Positions 43,338 through 52,971 are shown, numbered from the stretch's first letter. The stretch is 64,000 bases of DNA from BRH-c25 sp012519325 (GCA_050950645.1 JBMNHZ010000010.1:186001-250000), one strand, 5' to 3'. Notes: generated by a model not told the origin, from the sequence alone. Made by a program: numbers and translations.

Positions 43338-43498
43338 ACGTTTCCATAATAATTTAAGTTAATTATCTTTACAATATAGAAATTTAATATATAATCATAA
43401 TTAACAGTAATTCCTTTATAAATAAGAAACTGGAAGCTATGCATGTTAAAGCGGAAGAATTGTAGGGCTCATTATATTTGAATGAGGCAGGTGATGTA

Positions 43499-44533
43499 AT
43501 GGAAGAAATAAGAATAATTAAGACTTCTGATTGTGAACCCGGGATGGTATTGGCTTCCGACATCATGAACGACTATGGGGCAGTGATACTATATAAGAAC
43601 TCCATATTGGACGAGTATTACATCAACAAATTAATAAAGCTGGGTTTGAATTTTGTTAAAATTTATAAAAATTATGAAATCAAAGTAAAGAAGTATGCTG
43701 TAATTGAAGCCCAATACAATAATAATCTGGAAGAATTCAAAGAAATAATATGGAACATAAGCAACGGAAAGACTTTGGAAATGGAACGCATAAGCGAGAT
43801 ATCAAGAAGTCTCAGCAGCAATTTCGACTCGATAAACAATTTAATCACATGCCTCAGTAAAGTCAGATCAATTAACGAATATACCTACACTCACAGCTTG
43901 AATGTATCACTTCTGTGCTCCTTATTAGGCTCCTGGCTAAATCTTGGATATAAACATATTGAGCAGCTTTCCCACTGCGGGATACTTCATGACATTGGAA
44001 AATCAAAAATACCTCCTGAAATACTCAATAAGCCTGGTGTACTTACCGATGATGAATTTGACAAAATAAAACAACATCCTGTTATTGGTTATAAGATTTT
44101 GAAGAAAAATAAAGAGATAAGTAAGGATGTTGCATTGGGAGTATTGCTGCACCATGAGAGAGAAGACGGCTCCGGTTATCCCTTTGGGTTCAAGTCGGAG
44201 AAGATTCATTACTATGCAAAGATATTGGCTGTAGTCGACATCTTTGATGCCATGACCTCAAACCGCGTTTACAAGAAGCGTCAGACACCTTTTGACGTAT
44301 TGGAAATGTATGAAAGTGAATACCTGACAAAATGTGATGCCGGAATAATGCTTACCTTCCTCAAGCACATAGCAAGCTATTATATCGGTGCGACGGTCAA
44401 ACTGAGCGATGGTTCTACGGGCGAGATAGTATATATTAATACCAACAGGATTTCCCGACCTCTCATAAAATTAAAAGATAACATTATTGATCTCAGCATG
44501 GTTCCGGAGCTTGGAATTGTAGAAATGCTGTGA
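43499..44533 (+). CDS. HD-GYP domain cyclic di-GMP phosphodiesterase
   Basis: HD-GYP enzymes hydrolyse c-di-GMP. The HD pair is in GILHDIGKSKIP, the second cluster in LLHHEREDGSGYPFG (the GYP signature), and VVDIFDAMTSNRVYKK follows. N-terminal ~100 residues form a domain seen in many clostridial HD-GYP proteins (CEPGMVLASDI...YKNSILDEYYINKL). The C-terminus (VKLSDGSTGEIVYIN...) is a small beta domain. ATG 43499 has AGGTGA upstream; the frame is open to 43478. Confidence 0.93.
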   Translation: MEEIRIIKTSDCEPGMVLASDIMNDYGAVILYKNSILDEYYINKLIKLGLNFVKIYKNYEIKVKKYAVIEAQYNNNLEEFKEIIWNISNGKTLEMERISEISRSLSSNFDSINNLITCLSKVRSINEYTYTHSLNVSLLCSLLGSWLNLGYKHIEQLSHCGILHDIGKSKIPPEILNKPGVLTDDEFDKIKQHPVIGYKILKKNKEISKDVALGVLLHHEREDGSGYPFGFKSEKIHYYAKILAVVDIFDAMTSNRVYKKRQTPFDVLEMYESEYLTKCDAGIMLTFLKHIASYYIGATVKLSDGSTGEIVYINTNRISRPLIKLKDNIIDLSMVPELGIVEML

Positions 44534-44583
44534 TTTTTGCCTGATTCAAAATTTATTAATGATGTATTCTGCTGATATTCTGG

Positions 44584-44589
44584 TATAAT
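44584..44589 (+). promoter_or_regulatory. -10 element of the fba gene
   Basis: A consensus TATAAT about 59 bases upstream of the aldolase ATG, in GGTATAATATATAAGG. The -35 is weak. Confidence 0.5.
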
Positions 44590-44647
44590 ATATAAGGAAG
44601 CTTTGGCCAAACAAGATACAATACTAATTGCAAAAGGAGGTATTATC

Positions 44648-45577
44648 ATGCCATTGGTAACATCAAAAGAAATGTTCAAGAAAGCATATGAAGGCCAATA
44701 TGCCGTAGGAGCGTTCAATGTAAACAATATGGAAATAATTCAGGGTATTGTCGATGCTGCTAAGGAGGAGAATGCACCACTCATATTGCAGGTTTCAGCA
44801 GGTGCAAGAAAATATGCAAAACATATTTATCTAATGAAGCTGGTTGAAGCAGCAGTAGAAGACACCGGTCTTCCAATCTGCCTGCACTTGGATCATGGGG
44901 AAGACTTTGAAATATGCAAGTCTTGTATTGACGGCGGTTTTACATCCGTTATGATTGACGGTTCCAAGTATCCCTTTGAGGAAAACATCGCTCTCACGAA
45001 AAGAGTTGTTGAATATGCCCATGAAAAAGGAGTAGTAGTAGAAGCAGAATTGGGCAAACTGGCAGGGGTTGAGGATAATATCAATGTAAGCGCTAAGGAT
45101 GCTACATATACTGACCCTGACCAGGCAGTTGAATTTGTGGAGAGAACAGGAGTTGACTCACTTGCAATAGCAATAGGTACCAGCCATGGGGCATATAAAT
45201 TTAAAGGTAAACCTCAGCTGGACTTTGAAAGGCTTGAGAAAATTACCAGGCTTCTGCCGGGCTTTCCGTTAGTCCTTCACGGTGCTTCCACAGTGCTTCC
45301 TGAGTTTGTCGAGCTGTGCAATAAATATGGAGGCAACGTTGCAGGAGCGCAGGGTGTGCCCGAGGATATGCTCCTGAGGGCAGGCAAGCTCGGTGTATGC
45401 AAAATAAACATAGATACAGATCTAAGGCTTGCAATGACAGCTTCAATAAGAAAGCATCTCTCTGAGAATCCGGGAGACTTTGACCCGAGAAAGTATCTTG
45501 CTCCGGCAAGGGAAGCCATAAAGAATATGGTAAAACACAAGATGAGGAATGTATTGAACTGTAGCGGCAAGATGTAA
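44648..45577 (+). CDS. fba: Class II fructose-1,6-bisphosphate aldolase
   Basis: Zinc-dependent aldolase of glycolysis that splits fructose-1,6-bisphosphate. The zinc ligands and phosphate-binding loops are visible: CLHLDHGEDFEICKSCIDGGFTSVMIDGSKYPFEEN (H-x-D-H), IGTSHGAYKF, LVLHGAST and CKINIDTDLR. About 309 residues, as in the clostridial type. ATG 44648 has AAAGGAGG 9 bases upstream; the extra upstream frame to 44603 is not coding. Followed by a strong hairpin. Confidence 0.97.
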   Translation: MPLVTSKEMFKKAYEGQYAVGAFNVNNMEIIQGIVDAAKEENAPLILQVSAGARKYAKHIYLMKLVEAAVEDTGLPICLHLDHGEDFEICKSCIDGGFTSVMIDGSKYPFEENIALTKRVVEYAHEKGVVVEAELGKLAGVEDNINVSAKDATYTDPDQAVEFVERTGVDSLAIAIGTSHGAYKFKGKPQLDFERLEKITRLLPGFPLVLHGASTVLPEFVELCNKYGGNVAGAQGVPEDMLLRAGKLGVCKINIDTDLRLAMTASIRKHLSENPGDFDPRKYLAPAREAIKNMVKHKMRNVLNCSGKM

Positions 45578-45584
45578 TAGTACA

Positions 45585-45616
45585 GGCGACCAGCCAGTAT
45601 ATGGCTGGTCGCCTTC
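45585..45616 (+). terminator. Hairpin after fba
   Basis: Perfect 12-bp stem GGCGACCAGCCA (45585-45596)/TGGCTGGTCGCC (45602-45613), loop GTATA, followed by TTCGTTG. The T tail is poor. Confidence 0.75.
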
Positions 45617-45797
45617 GTTGCGCAGCTGCAGCTGCGGCTGTGTCAGGGAAAGCCCCGGATAGCGGAAGGTGCCCAGGGCGCCCGACCGGTCAATCCATAG
45701 TATTTCCTTATATGTTCCTCCCCGCACATAAATGGTGTTGCAGCTCAACTGAATATAATGCCTTTTCAAAGGTCTTCCAGGGCTTGTCAGATGAAAA
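45614..45797 (-). other. GC-rich segment with protein-like but broken reading frames
   Basis: Between the two hairpins the base composition rises well above the neighbours. Minus-strand translation shows protein-like text in two frames (DKPWKTFEKALYSVELQ, then NTIYVRGGTYKEILWIDR and onward) without a start. It may be the eroded end of an imported gene. I do not recognise it. Confidence 0.3.
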
Positions 45798-45841
45798 GGG
45801 ATATCGCAAACTACTTATCAGGTAGTTTTGCAATATCCCTC
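45795..45841 (-). terminator. Terminator after the C_GCAxxG_C_C gene
   Basis: GGGATATCGCAAACTAC (45798-45814) pairs imperfectly with GTAGTTTTGCAATATCCC (45822-45839). CCCTTTTC follows on the minus strand. Similar to the terminator after minE. Confidence 0.8.
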
Positions 45842-45843
45842 TC

Positions 45844-46287
45844 TTAAATATCCAACTCATCCAGTATCCACTGCGTCACCTGCACTACCAGGGGGCCGCA
45901 AAGCTCATTGTGCCTTTTCAGCTTTTCCTCTTCTGTTTCTACGGTTTTTTTCATATCCAAATCTGTAATATCATAACAGAAGGTTGATCCGTACTTCTCC
46001 TTGAATTTTCCAAATATCCTGTCTGCCGGTAAAAATGATTTATCCTTGCTGTCTTCACTGGATCTTCTGCCTCCGACCAGTCCCATACAGATAAATGCAG
46101 CATTCAATGCTCCGCAGTTGCTTCCGTTCTTGCTCATTCCCGCCCCGAAAGGAGTTGCGATTTTCTGTGGTATTTCCTTGTCCACTCCTAAATAATCACA
46201 TACAGCCATTACCACAGATTCACAACAGTTATAGCCTCCATTGAAGTAACTCATCAATTCTTCTTTAATTTTCTCATGTTTATCCAT
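45844..46287 (-). CDS. C_GCAxxG_C_C family redox-type protein
   Basis: The family is defined by the Cys pattern seen here: NCCESVVMAVC, then SNCGALNAAFICMGLVGGRR (the GCAxxG region, with CGALNA), FCYDI and NELCGPLV. It is thought to be a redox-active or metal-binding protein; the function is unknown. About 147 residues. TAGGAGGGG lies upstream of the ATG. Single gene with its own terminator. Confidence 0.88.
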   Translation of the reverse strand: MDKHEKIKEELMSYFNGGYNCCESVVMAVCDYLGVDKEIPQKIATPFGAGMSKNGSNCGALNAAFICMGLVGGRRSSEDSKDKSFLPADRIFGKFKEKYGSTFCYDITDLDMKKTVETEEEKLKRHNELCGPLVVQVTQWILDELDI

Positions 46288-46387
46288 TTTACCCCTCCTA
46301 TTTTAATTGATTCATCCCCTGGATATGCTAAATGAAATATGTTAAATTTCTAACCTGATTATAACATAAATCATTCAGCCCCATTCT

Positions 46388-46903
46388 TTATCTTTTAAAC
46401 ATGCCGGCTTTTGACTCATAATAATAAATCAGCCTGGAATAGACGTAATCATATGCCAGAAATATCACTTGCATTACTGCGAAAGAAACTGCCGGCAGAA
46501 TAATGCTATTTGCAAAGGCCACCGGAAACATCGTAATAAAAAGGCTCTTGAACAACAAATACCATAGAAGCCCTGAAATGTTGAAAACGGCAAGCTTAAG
46601 AAGCAATTCAACTGCCGCCTTCCTGCCCTTTTCTATAAAGTACTTGAAAATTGGATAATGACCGAAAAAAAATACAAAAGGAGCTATTCCGATAATATTG
46701 CCTGTTATAAGTACATTCAATAAGGAAACCGCACAATAAACGGCAATCCCTGCTCCTGCTCCGAATTCAACAATTATAACGGAAACAGGCAGTGAAGCCA
46801 GGAAATATAATGTCAGTTTGCCTGTAGGCATAATAGTGCTTATATATAAAAGCATCGCTGCCATACCTGTAAATATGCCGGTAAATGCAATTTTTCTGCT
46901 CAT
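46388..46903 (-). CDS. Integral membrane protein, ECF transporter S-component-like
   Basis: 171 residues with about six hydrophobic segments and no charged domain. The opening KIAFTGIFTGMAAMLLYISTIMPTGKLTLYFLASLP resembles substrate-binding S components of energy-coupling factor transporters, or DUF2232-like membrane proteins. No ECF ATPase or T component is nearby, so any transport role would use shared EcfAT. The substrate cannot be inferred. It is 18 bp after dnaJ-like gene on the same strand. Confidence 0.6.
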   Translation of the reverse strand: MSRKIAFTGIFTGMAAMLLYISTIMPTGKLTLYFLASLPVSVIIVEFGAGAGIAVYCAVSLLNVLITGNIIGIAPFVFFFGHYPIFKYFIEKGRKAAVELLLKLAVFNISGLLWYLLFKSLFITMFPVAFANSIILPAVSFAVMQVIFLAYDYVYSRLIYYYESKAGMFKR

Positions 46904-46921
46904 AATGCCACTTCCTTCTGC

Positions 46922-47548
46922 TTAACAGCATCTGATGAAGTCTCCGCCCATGCATTCACAGCAGCAATCCGTACATATCATACACTGACAGAGGGTGCAA
47001 AGATCCGGTCCCGTACTGTAGCCCCTTCTGTCATATACAGTGGACTGATACTGCCTGTTGGCATTCATAACCCTGGCCAATGCGTCTCTGAATTCAAAAT
47101 TTGTAGGCTCCATATCCACAGCAGTCTTCAAGCATGTGACCGCCTCATTATACCAGCCTCGCCTCATGAATATAAGTCCTCTGAGGTAATACCATTCTCC
47201 GCCTCTGAAGCTTATTCTATTCAATATTTCTTCCGCAGCCGCAGTATTGCCCATATTCACGTATATCCTTGCCTGATCATACAAGCCCCTGTCCGTGTTC
47301 TCCCGATTGTTTCCATACCTGGGCTCCTCCTGCCGCCTGCCGCTGCTTCCTCTTCCGGATTCCATTTTTTTCATGAGGTAATCGTATGCCTCATTTATTT
47401 CTTTAAGCTTCTCTTCAGCCAGATCTGACAGGGGATTATTCCGGTATTGATCCGGATGATACTTTCTGACCAATTCCTTATATGCCTTTCTTATTTCTTC
47501 AACACTTGCGCCTTCTCTAATACCTAATATCTCGTACGGATTCCTCAT
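46922..47548 (-). CDS. DnaJ-domain protein with TPR-like middle and Cys-rich tail
   Basis: Residues 1-65 are a J domain with the HPD motif in RKYHPDQY, so it should recruit a DnaK chaperone. Residues about 90-165 form TPR-like helices ([38 protein letters not shown]). The C-terminus is strikingly Cys-rich ([19 protein letters not shown]...CC), suggesting metal or Fe-S binding. It overlaps the DUF5685 gene upstream by 32 bp, so the pair is probably functionally linked. No general DnaJ zinc finger or substrate-binding domain is present. Confidence 0.88.
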   Translation of the reverse strand: MRNPYEILGIREGASVEEIRKAYKELVRKYHPDQYRNNPLSDLAEEKLKEINEAYDYLMKKMESGRGSSGRRQEEPRYGNNRENTDRGLYDQARIYVNMGNTAAAEEILNRISFRGGEWYYLRGLIFMRRGWYNEAVTCLKTAVDMEPTNFEFRDALARVMNANRQYQSTVYDRRGYSTGPDLCTLCQCMICTDCCCECMGGDFIRCC

Positions 47549-48431
47549 CTCTCATGCAACTCCTTTTTTCACTGGTAATGCCGTTTAATATCCGCTCTGT
47601 TTTTTCATATAATCCCTCATACATAATGTTATTTATTATACTTTTATTCTTCATGCTTAACAGCTCCAAAGAACAGGTACTTTGTGAAAGTGCCTGAAGG
47701 AGATTGATTCTTACATCTTCTGCTATAGAAGCCTTAAATGACTTCACATCCTGATCCTTATATTTGTATTGCCTGAGAAGAGGATTATAGCTTCCGCTCC
47801 TTATATCCCTTTCAATATCATCAAAGGCATCAATAATATAAATCCATTTCCCAAGATTGTAGCCTATCCATCCCAGTATCCTTGGCACCGACTTATCCTC
47901 ACCGATGTATCCTGCTGCCAGCAGCTGCATCATCATATTTGCAAAAGGTTCTGCCGCTTCATCTATTGAACTGCAGCCATTCTTCTCCAGGTCCAACTGG
48001 GAAGAAACAGATGAAGAGATAATTCCGTCAATGCTCTTATTTCTCAAGGCAGCGCTTTTATAGCCCTTATGGAAAATCAGTTTTATAAGTGTCGGAAACA
48101 AGCCTCCTTCATCCCTTATATCATCCTTCAGTTTATAATACGTAAGCAGAACGTTAATGTCTGCCGCAAAATCTATACTCATGCTTTCTTTGACTATCCA
48201 TTTTCTCTTTAACGGATTAGCTATGCAGCTTTCCCTCTTAAGCACCGGTGTCTCATTGTGAACCGAAGCCAGCAGCAGCCCAAGAAAAACCGCATCATAA
48301 TTCAGCGCAAGTCTGGAAAGTACTCCGAAGCTTCTGCCCATAGATTTGCACAAGCCGCAGTAATATCCCCTGAACAATTCGAATTCCTTTATCTTTAACT
48401 CCTTAACCGAAGGCCTTATATATCCAAACAT
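47517..48431 (-). CDS. DUF5685 family protein
   Basis: The mostly helical protein of about 304 residues starts [28 protein letters not shown], a DUF5685 signature with a CxxC pair and a third Cys nearby. Acidic stretches NYDAVFL and [19 protein letters not shown] lie at about 40-50 and 215-235 and recall the two aspartate motifs of squalene/phytoene-synthase folds. Catalysis is unproven. ATG 48431 has AGGAG upstream; the frame is open to 48470. Encoded together with the DnaJ-TPR-Cys protein. Confidence 0.8.
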   Translation of the reverse strand: MFGYIRPSVKELKIKEFELFRGYYCGLCKSMGRSFGVLSRLALNYDAVFLGLLLASVHNETPVLKRESCIANPLKRKWIVKESMSIDFAADINVLLTYYKLKDDIRDEGGLFPTLIKLIFHKGYKSAALRNKSIDGIISSSVSSQLDLEKNGCSSIDEAAEPFANMMMQLLAAGYIGEDKSVPRILGWIGYNLGKWIYIIDAFDDIERDIRSGSYNPLLRQYKYKDQDVKSFKASIAEDVRINLLQALSQSTCSLELLSMKNKSIINNIMYEGLYEKTERILNGITSEKRSCMRDEESVRDIRY

Positions 48432-48560
48432 ATATACTCCTATATCAGAATTAAAATACTCCTGCGCCATCGTTTCCTAAATATTATAACACAAAATATC
48501 ATAACATAAAAAGTCTGCTCCGCTGCGGTCTGAGGCCTTATAATTCCCACCTATCAATTA

Positions 48561-48616
48561 AAAAGGGGCTGCTGCCCAATGAACTTTATTCATTCATTAT
48601 GCAACAGCCCCTTCTG
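48561..48616 (-). terminator. Terminator after the P-loop gene
   Basis: AAGGGGCTGCTG (48563-48574)/CAACAGCCCCTT (48602-48613), followed by TTTTTAATTG on the minus strand. Confidence 0.8.
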
Positions 48617-48648
48617 TATATCTGAATTTAATTGTTTTCCCAGTCAAT

Positions 48649-49059
48649 TCATATCAGGTAGCTCTTGAGAAATTCAGGTATCCCTTCTACAGCCCTGCTG
48701 CAGCTTACCGTGAAATTTACCCCGAACTTTTCATGCAGCCTCTCAAGATTCCTGATAAACCCTTCAAGGCAATCATCCGATGCATTGCTTATTATTTTCT
48801 GTCCATCGATGTATATATTCTCTATATCAAAATCCTGTGATATTATCCCGCAAATAAAACCATAAAAGGATTTAAGATTCTCAATCTGGAAATCTCCGGT
48901 TTCAATCAGCCTTATGTTTCGGTTAAGATCATGCATCCTGTTTCTGTCTCTGTCGATAAATACTACATTACCTTTTGCCGTCCTGCCTGATTCATTAGCC
49001 ATTTCGATCATTCTTTTTGTTTTGCCTGAGCCTTTCACGCCCAGAATAAACTTAACCAT
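48649..49059 (-). CDS. Small P-loop ATP-binding protein of unknown function
   Basis: 136 residues. The Walker A motif GVKGSGKT is at 7-14, and a Walker B-like NIYIDG occurs near 83. It ends ...SCSRAVEGIPEFLKSYLI. The size and motifs resemble small clostridial ATPases annotated as twitching-motility-like or thymidine-kinase-like, but no specific family is certain. Monocistronic between two gaps, followed by its own terminator. Confidence 0.65.
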   Translation of the reverse strand: MVKFILGVKGSGKTKRMIEMANESGRTAKGNVVFIDRDRNRMHDLNRNIRLIETGDFQIENLKSFYGFICGIISQDFDIENIYIDGQKIISNASDDCLEGFIRNLERLHEKFGVNFTVSCSRAVEGIPEFLKSYLI

Positions 49060-49624
49060 AATAATTACCCCCTATATTTTTTATTTTGGAGATACTTTAA
49101 AGATACTATAACAGCAAGTATTTTTCAATCTTAATATAGGCGAAAGCTTCTTAATATTCTGGTTTTTTAAAGCAAGTCTGATGCAAAAACCCTAAACCTT
49201 ACTTATTACACACATAATCGTTTTATTAAAAAAATTTACTTAATAATTTCACTTGTATGTTTTTCCTATTTCATACAAATTTATTCATATAAAATAAACT
49301 GTGTATTCCAATATGAAGCACATATTCATTTACACTATAGTAAATTATGGAATATTTATACAATGAAACTGTTCTACCGGTTATATCTGCCGTACTTTCA
49401 GCAAATTTATGTATTTACACATACTATTTTTTTTGAGATAATGTTAAATATATAAATATGGCTTTTTTGAACCTTTTTATCATGTTCCTTAGGTTTCAAC
49501 TGCATAGGGTAGGTTTAAACCTATAAAACGAAATTTTTCAAAATTTATTTTAAGTTTAATGTATCCGTTTAAACATACCTCGAAGCAGTGAAATAAAACA
49601 AAAAACAAGGAAGGGGTAATATTA
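49060..49624. other. Long AT-rich gap upstream of nhaC
   Basis: 565 bp without a gene. It contains a perfect 14-bp palindrome TAGGTTTAAACCTA (49510-49523) and a second GTTTAAAC core at 49567-49574, which could be a repressor or regulator site for the antiporter gene. AAGGGG lies 9 bases before the nhaC ATG. No riboswitch class was recognised. Confidence 0.5.
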
Positions 49625-51073
49625 ATGACCACAAAGACAAAAAGAGAAGCAACATTGTGGGAAGCATTGATTCCGATAGTCATAACAATCGGTCTTCTCA
49701 TGTATGCTGTTCTCCCTGTATTTGAAGTTGACCAGGATGTGCATATTCCGTTGATCCTAGGCGCTCTTATAGCTTCTATTGTTGCTGTCACAAGACTCGG
49801 CTACACTTGGAAAGAGATTGAAGATGGAATAGTATCAACAATATCCGATACAATGCAGGCTATCCTCATTCTTGCAATCATAGGTATGATAATCGGTACC
49901 TGGATACTTGGAGGTATTGTTCCTACACTTATTTACTATGGATTGCAGATACTTTCTCCCGGCTTTTTCCTTATAGCAGCATGTTTACTCTGTTCTATAG
50001 TATCTCTTGCAACAGGAAGCTCATGGACAACTGCCGGAACAGTCGGTATTGCTCTTATGGGAGTTGCTGCAGGTCTTGGCGTTAATCCGGGAATGGCAGC
50101 AGGTGCTATAATCTCCGGAGCTTACTTCGGAGACAAAATGTCTCCCCTGTCAGATACAACCAACCTTGCACCTGCAATGGCGGGCGCAGACCTTTTCGAT
50201 CATGTGAGACACATGATCTATACTACAGGCGTCAGCTTAGTGATAGCTCTTATAGGTTTTGGCATTCTCGGTGCCGGCTATGCAGGCAAAGAACTTGATA
50301 CATCAGCCATTAACGAAATACTTGTCCTTATGAATGAAAACTTCAATATTAATCCGTTACTTCTTCTGGTTCCTGTCATTGTTATTGTATTGGTTGCCAG
50401 AAAAGTTCCTGCTATACCCGGTCTCTTCATAGGTACACTTCTGGGTGGATTGGCAGCAATGATATTCCAGGGGGCAAGCTTTGCTGGTGTTTTGGATGCC
50501 ATGCAGAATGGTGTAGTATCAGAAACAGGTAATGCAATGATTGACGAGCTTCTTACAAGAGGCGGCTATCAGAGCATGATGTGGACTATCTCACTTATAC
50601 TGGCTGCTCTTACATTTGGTGGTGTACTTGAGAAAACAGGCATGCTGGAAACAATAGGCAAGGTAATATTAAAATATGCAAAGAGCACTGGGGCACTGGT
50701 TACAGCAACAATATTTACAAGCATATTTACAAATGCACTTGCCGGTGACCAATATCTGGCTTTGGTACTCCCTGGCAAAATGTACAAAGATGAATACCAT
50801 AAGAGAGGTCTTGCTCCAAGAAATCTTTCAAGATGCCTGGAGGATGCCGGAACACTTACTTCACCACTTATTCCTTGGAATACCTGTGGTGCTGCAATGT
50901 CATCATACCTGGGTCTTCCGACTATTGAGTATATACCATATTGCTTCCTGAATCTTGTTAACCCGATAGTATCCATAATATTCGGTTACACAGGAATCAC
51001 TATGATGAAGCTGGAAGATGACCCATCAGCTCCGGAGTATAAAGGAACAAAAGGCAAAAATGTATCGGCCTGA
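49625..51073 (+). CDS. nhaC: NhaC family Na+/H+ antiporter
   Basis: A 482-residue membrane protein with 11-12 hydrophobic segments. Family signatures are ALIPIVITIGLLMY, ATGSSWTTAGTVGIALMGVA, GAIISGAYFGDKMSPLSDTTNLAPAMAG and LTSPLIPWNTCGAAMSSYLG. NhaC proteins exchange Na+ (or malate/lactate in some relatives) for protons; in an Rnf-bearing cell it would adjust the ion gradient. Strong terminator follows. Confidence 0.93.
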   Translation: MTTKTKREATLWEALIPIVITIGLLMYAVLPVFEVDQDVHIPLILGALIASIVAVTRLGYTWKEIEDGIVSTISDTMQAILILAIIGMIIGTWILGGIVPTLIYYGLQILSPGFFLIAACLLCSIVSLATGSSWTTAGTVGIALMGVAAGLGVNPGMAAGAIISGAYFGDKMSPLSDTTNLAPAMAGADLFDHVRHMIYTTGVSLVIALIGFGILGAGYAGKELDTSAINEILVLMNENFNINPLLLLVPVIVIVLVARKVPAIPGLFIGTLLGGLAAMIFQGASFAGVLDAMQNGVVSETGNAMIDELLTRGGYQSMMWTISLILAALTFGGVLEKTGMLETIGKVILKYAKSTGALVTATIFTSIFTNALAGDQYLALVLPGKMYKDEYHKRGLAPRNLSRCLEDAGTLTSPLIPWNTCGAAMSSYLGLPTIEYIPYCFLNLVNPIVSIIFGYTGITMMKLEDDPSAPEYKGTKGKNVSA

Positions 51074-51086
51074 TAAATAGTATTGA

Positions 51087-51118
51087 AGCCTGTTGCTTTC
51101 GCAGCAGGCTTTTTTATA
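51087..51118 (+). terminator. Intrinsic terminator of nhaC
   Basis: AGCCTGTTGC (51087-51096)/GCAGCAGGCT (51101-51110), loop TTTC, followed by TTTTTTATATT. Confidence 0.93.
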
Positions 51119-51252
51119 TTTCCGTCAATACTTTATCACATTCTTTTCGGTGGCACATATTATGATTAAAAAGGCATCTCATCCCCCATTATGCGGTAAG
51201 GCTGTACCTGCTAATAGAACAAAACATGTACATTACGGGAGGTTAATAAACC

Positions 51253-52380
51253 ATGAACCTTGGAATTGACGGAAGAGTTATAACCTGGCATATCGGCTCC
51301 GGCCTGGCAACCTACACCAATAACCTGCTGGAAAACTTGAATATGCTTAAGCAGTTGAAAAACATATTGTTGTTTTACCCCTATAAGTACGGAACAGACT
51401 ATTTTGAAATCAACAATATACCTAAAAGCCTTCTTATTGGAGAAAGGCGCCTTGATTTTTGGAAAAATGTATATGAGCTTAATTGGGATGTAGATTACCC
51501 CATTGATATCTTTCATAATACCGTCAACGGCATAGGGCTTCCTCGAAGCTTTAAGGGTGCGAAGGTAATAACGCTGCATGACCTTATCCCATATATTATG
51601 CCGGAAACAGTAGACAGGCCGCACCTTGACTATACCTTGAAGCATACCCCTTATATTCTGGAGGATGTATCACACATAATAACCGTATCCCATTACTCCA
51701 AATCGGATATTCAAAGATACTTCGGCATTGATGATGATAAAATTACGGTAACCCATTTGGCAGCAGACCCTATCTTTATGCCTCTGGATAGGGACAATGC
51801 AAAAAAGATAATTTTTAACAAGTACGGTGTAGATAAGAAGTATATTCTTTATCTGGGAGGCTTCAGCCAAAGGAAGAATATTGTTAGATTGATAAGAGCC
51901 TTTAAAAAAGTAATTACTGAAAAGGAGGAGACCATAAACCTTCTCATACTTGGAGAGCATTCCAGATCCTTTAAAGCTCTTTGGAGACTTACGGAGGAAA
52001 TGGAACTCTGCGACTATGTGAAATTCCTGAATTTTGTCCCCACCGCCGACTTACCATACTTTTACAATGGGGCTGAATTATTTGTTTATCCTTCACTGTA
52101 CGAAGGCTTTGGCCTGCCTCCCCTGGAAGCAATGCAGTGCGGCATACCCGTCATAACCTCCAATGTATCTTCCATACCTGAAATTGTAGGGAACGCATGC
52201 CTGCTCACAAATCCCTATTCTGTAGATGATATATCCGACTCAATGCTCACACTGCTTACAGACGGGGATGAGTGGCACAAATACAGCCTTATGGGCATCG
52301 AGAAGGCTAAGGAATATTCCTGGCTGGAAACTGCCGTCAAAACTCTTCAAGTATATAAGAAATGCGTACAAAACCCCTGA
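51253..52380 (+). CDS. GT4 family (GT-B) glycosyltransferase
   Basis: A GT-B glycosyltransferase of 375 residues. N-terminal GIDGRVITWHIGSGLATYTNNLL and LHDLIPYIMPETV; the donor-binding half carries YLGGFSQRKNIVRLI and the conserved E-x7-E motif in SLYEGFGLPPLEAMQCGIPVITS. It probably adds a sugar from a nucleotide donor to a lipid, glycan or cell-wall acceptor; the acceptor is unknown. Single gene, ended by a hairpin that overlaps its stop codon. Confidence 0.92.
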   Translation: MNLGIDGRVITWHIGSGLATYTNNLLENLNMLKQLKNILLFYPYKYGTDYFEINNIPKSLLIGERRLDFWKNVYELNWDVDYPIDIFHNTVNGIGLPRSFKGAKVITLHDLIPYIMPETVDRPHLDYTLKHTPYILEDVSHIITVSHYSKSDIQRYFGIDDDKITVTHLAADPIFMPLDRDNAKKIIFNKYGVDKKYILYLGGFSQRKNIVRLIRAFKKVITEKEETINLLILGEHSRSFKALWRLTEEMELCDYVKFLNFVPTADLPYFYNGAELFVYPSLYEGFGLPPLEAMQCGIPVITSNVSSIPEIVGNACLLTNPYSVDDISDSMLTLLTDGDEWHKYSLMGIEKAKEYSWLETAVKTLQVYKKCVQNP

Positions 52381-52404
52381 GATTAAATCCTCAGGGGTTT
52401 TAAA
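52371..52404 (+). terminator. Terminator of the glycosyltransferase gene
   Basis: AAACCCCTGAG (52371-52381)/CTCAGGGGTTT (52390-52400) then T; bidirectional, so it also serves rubrerythrin. Confidence 0.88.
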
Positions 52405-52410
52405 ACCTTT

Positions 52411-52944
52411 TTAATAATTAAAGGCTGCTATCTCGAAAAATGCTCTTGGATGCTTACAGGTCGGGCACAGCTCCGGAGCTTCGGCTCCCACATGAATATG
52501 TCCGCAGTTCCTGCATCTCCAGGTTGTCTGTTCCTCACGTTTGAACACCTTTCCCTCTTCAAGGTTTTTCAGCAAAGCCAGATACCTTTCTTCATGCTCT
52601 TTCTCCACTCCCGCTACCTTGCCAAAAAACTCCGCAATCTCTTCGAAACCTTCTTCCCTGGCAGTTTTTTCGAATTCCTTGTACATAGAACTCCATTCGT
52701 AGTTTTCCCCTTCTGCTGCATGTTTAAGATTCTCCACAGTGTTTCCTATTCCATTTAAAAACTTAAAAATCATTTTTGCATGTTCTTTTTCATTGTCTGC
52801 TGTCTCTTGAAATATCCCGGATATTTGCTCATATCCTTCTTTTTTTGCCTTACTAGCAAAATATGTGTACTTATTCCTTGCTTGAGACTCCCCTGCAAAA
52901 GCTTCCCACAAATTCTTCTCAGTTTTGCTACCTTTCAAATCCAT
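52411..52944 (-). CDS. rbr: Rubrerythrin
   Basis: An NADH-linked peroxidase of anaerobes that removes H2O2 with a diiron centre and a rubredoxin domain. The ferritin-like part (about 1-135) has the two ExxH motifs ([18 protein letters not shown]) and E residues in GESQARNKY. The rubredoxin domain ends the protein ([10 protein letters not shown]...CPTCKHPRA). ATG 52944 has GAGGAGG upstream. Controlled by the promoter and operator described next, probably by PerR. Confidence 0.97.
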   Translation of the reverse strand: MDLKGSKTEKNLWEAFAGESQARNKYTYFASKAKKEGYEQISGIFQETADNEKEHAKMIFKFLNGIGNTVENLKHAAEGENYEWSSMYKEFEKTAREEGFEEIAEFFGKVAGVEKEHEERYLALLKNLEEGKVFKREEQTTWRCRNCGHIHVGAEAPELCPTCKHPRAFFEIAAFNY

Positions 52945-52971
52945 TACCGATAACCTCCTCATAATCTAATT

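Noticed and set aside
45243..45769. Minus-strand frames across the end of fba
   Set aside because: The part inside fba is antisense; only the GC-rich tail outside it is reported as an oddity.
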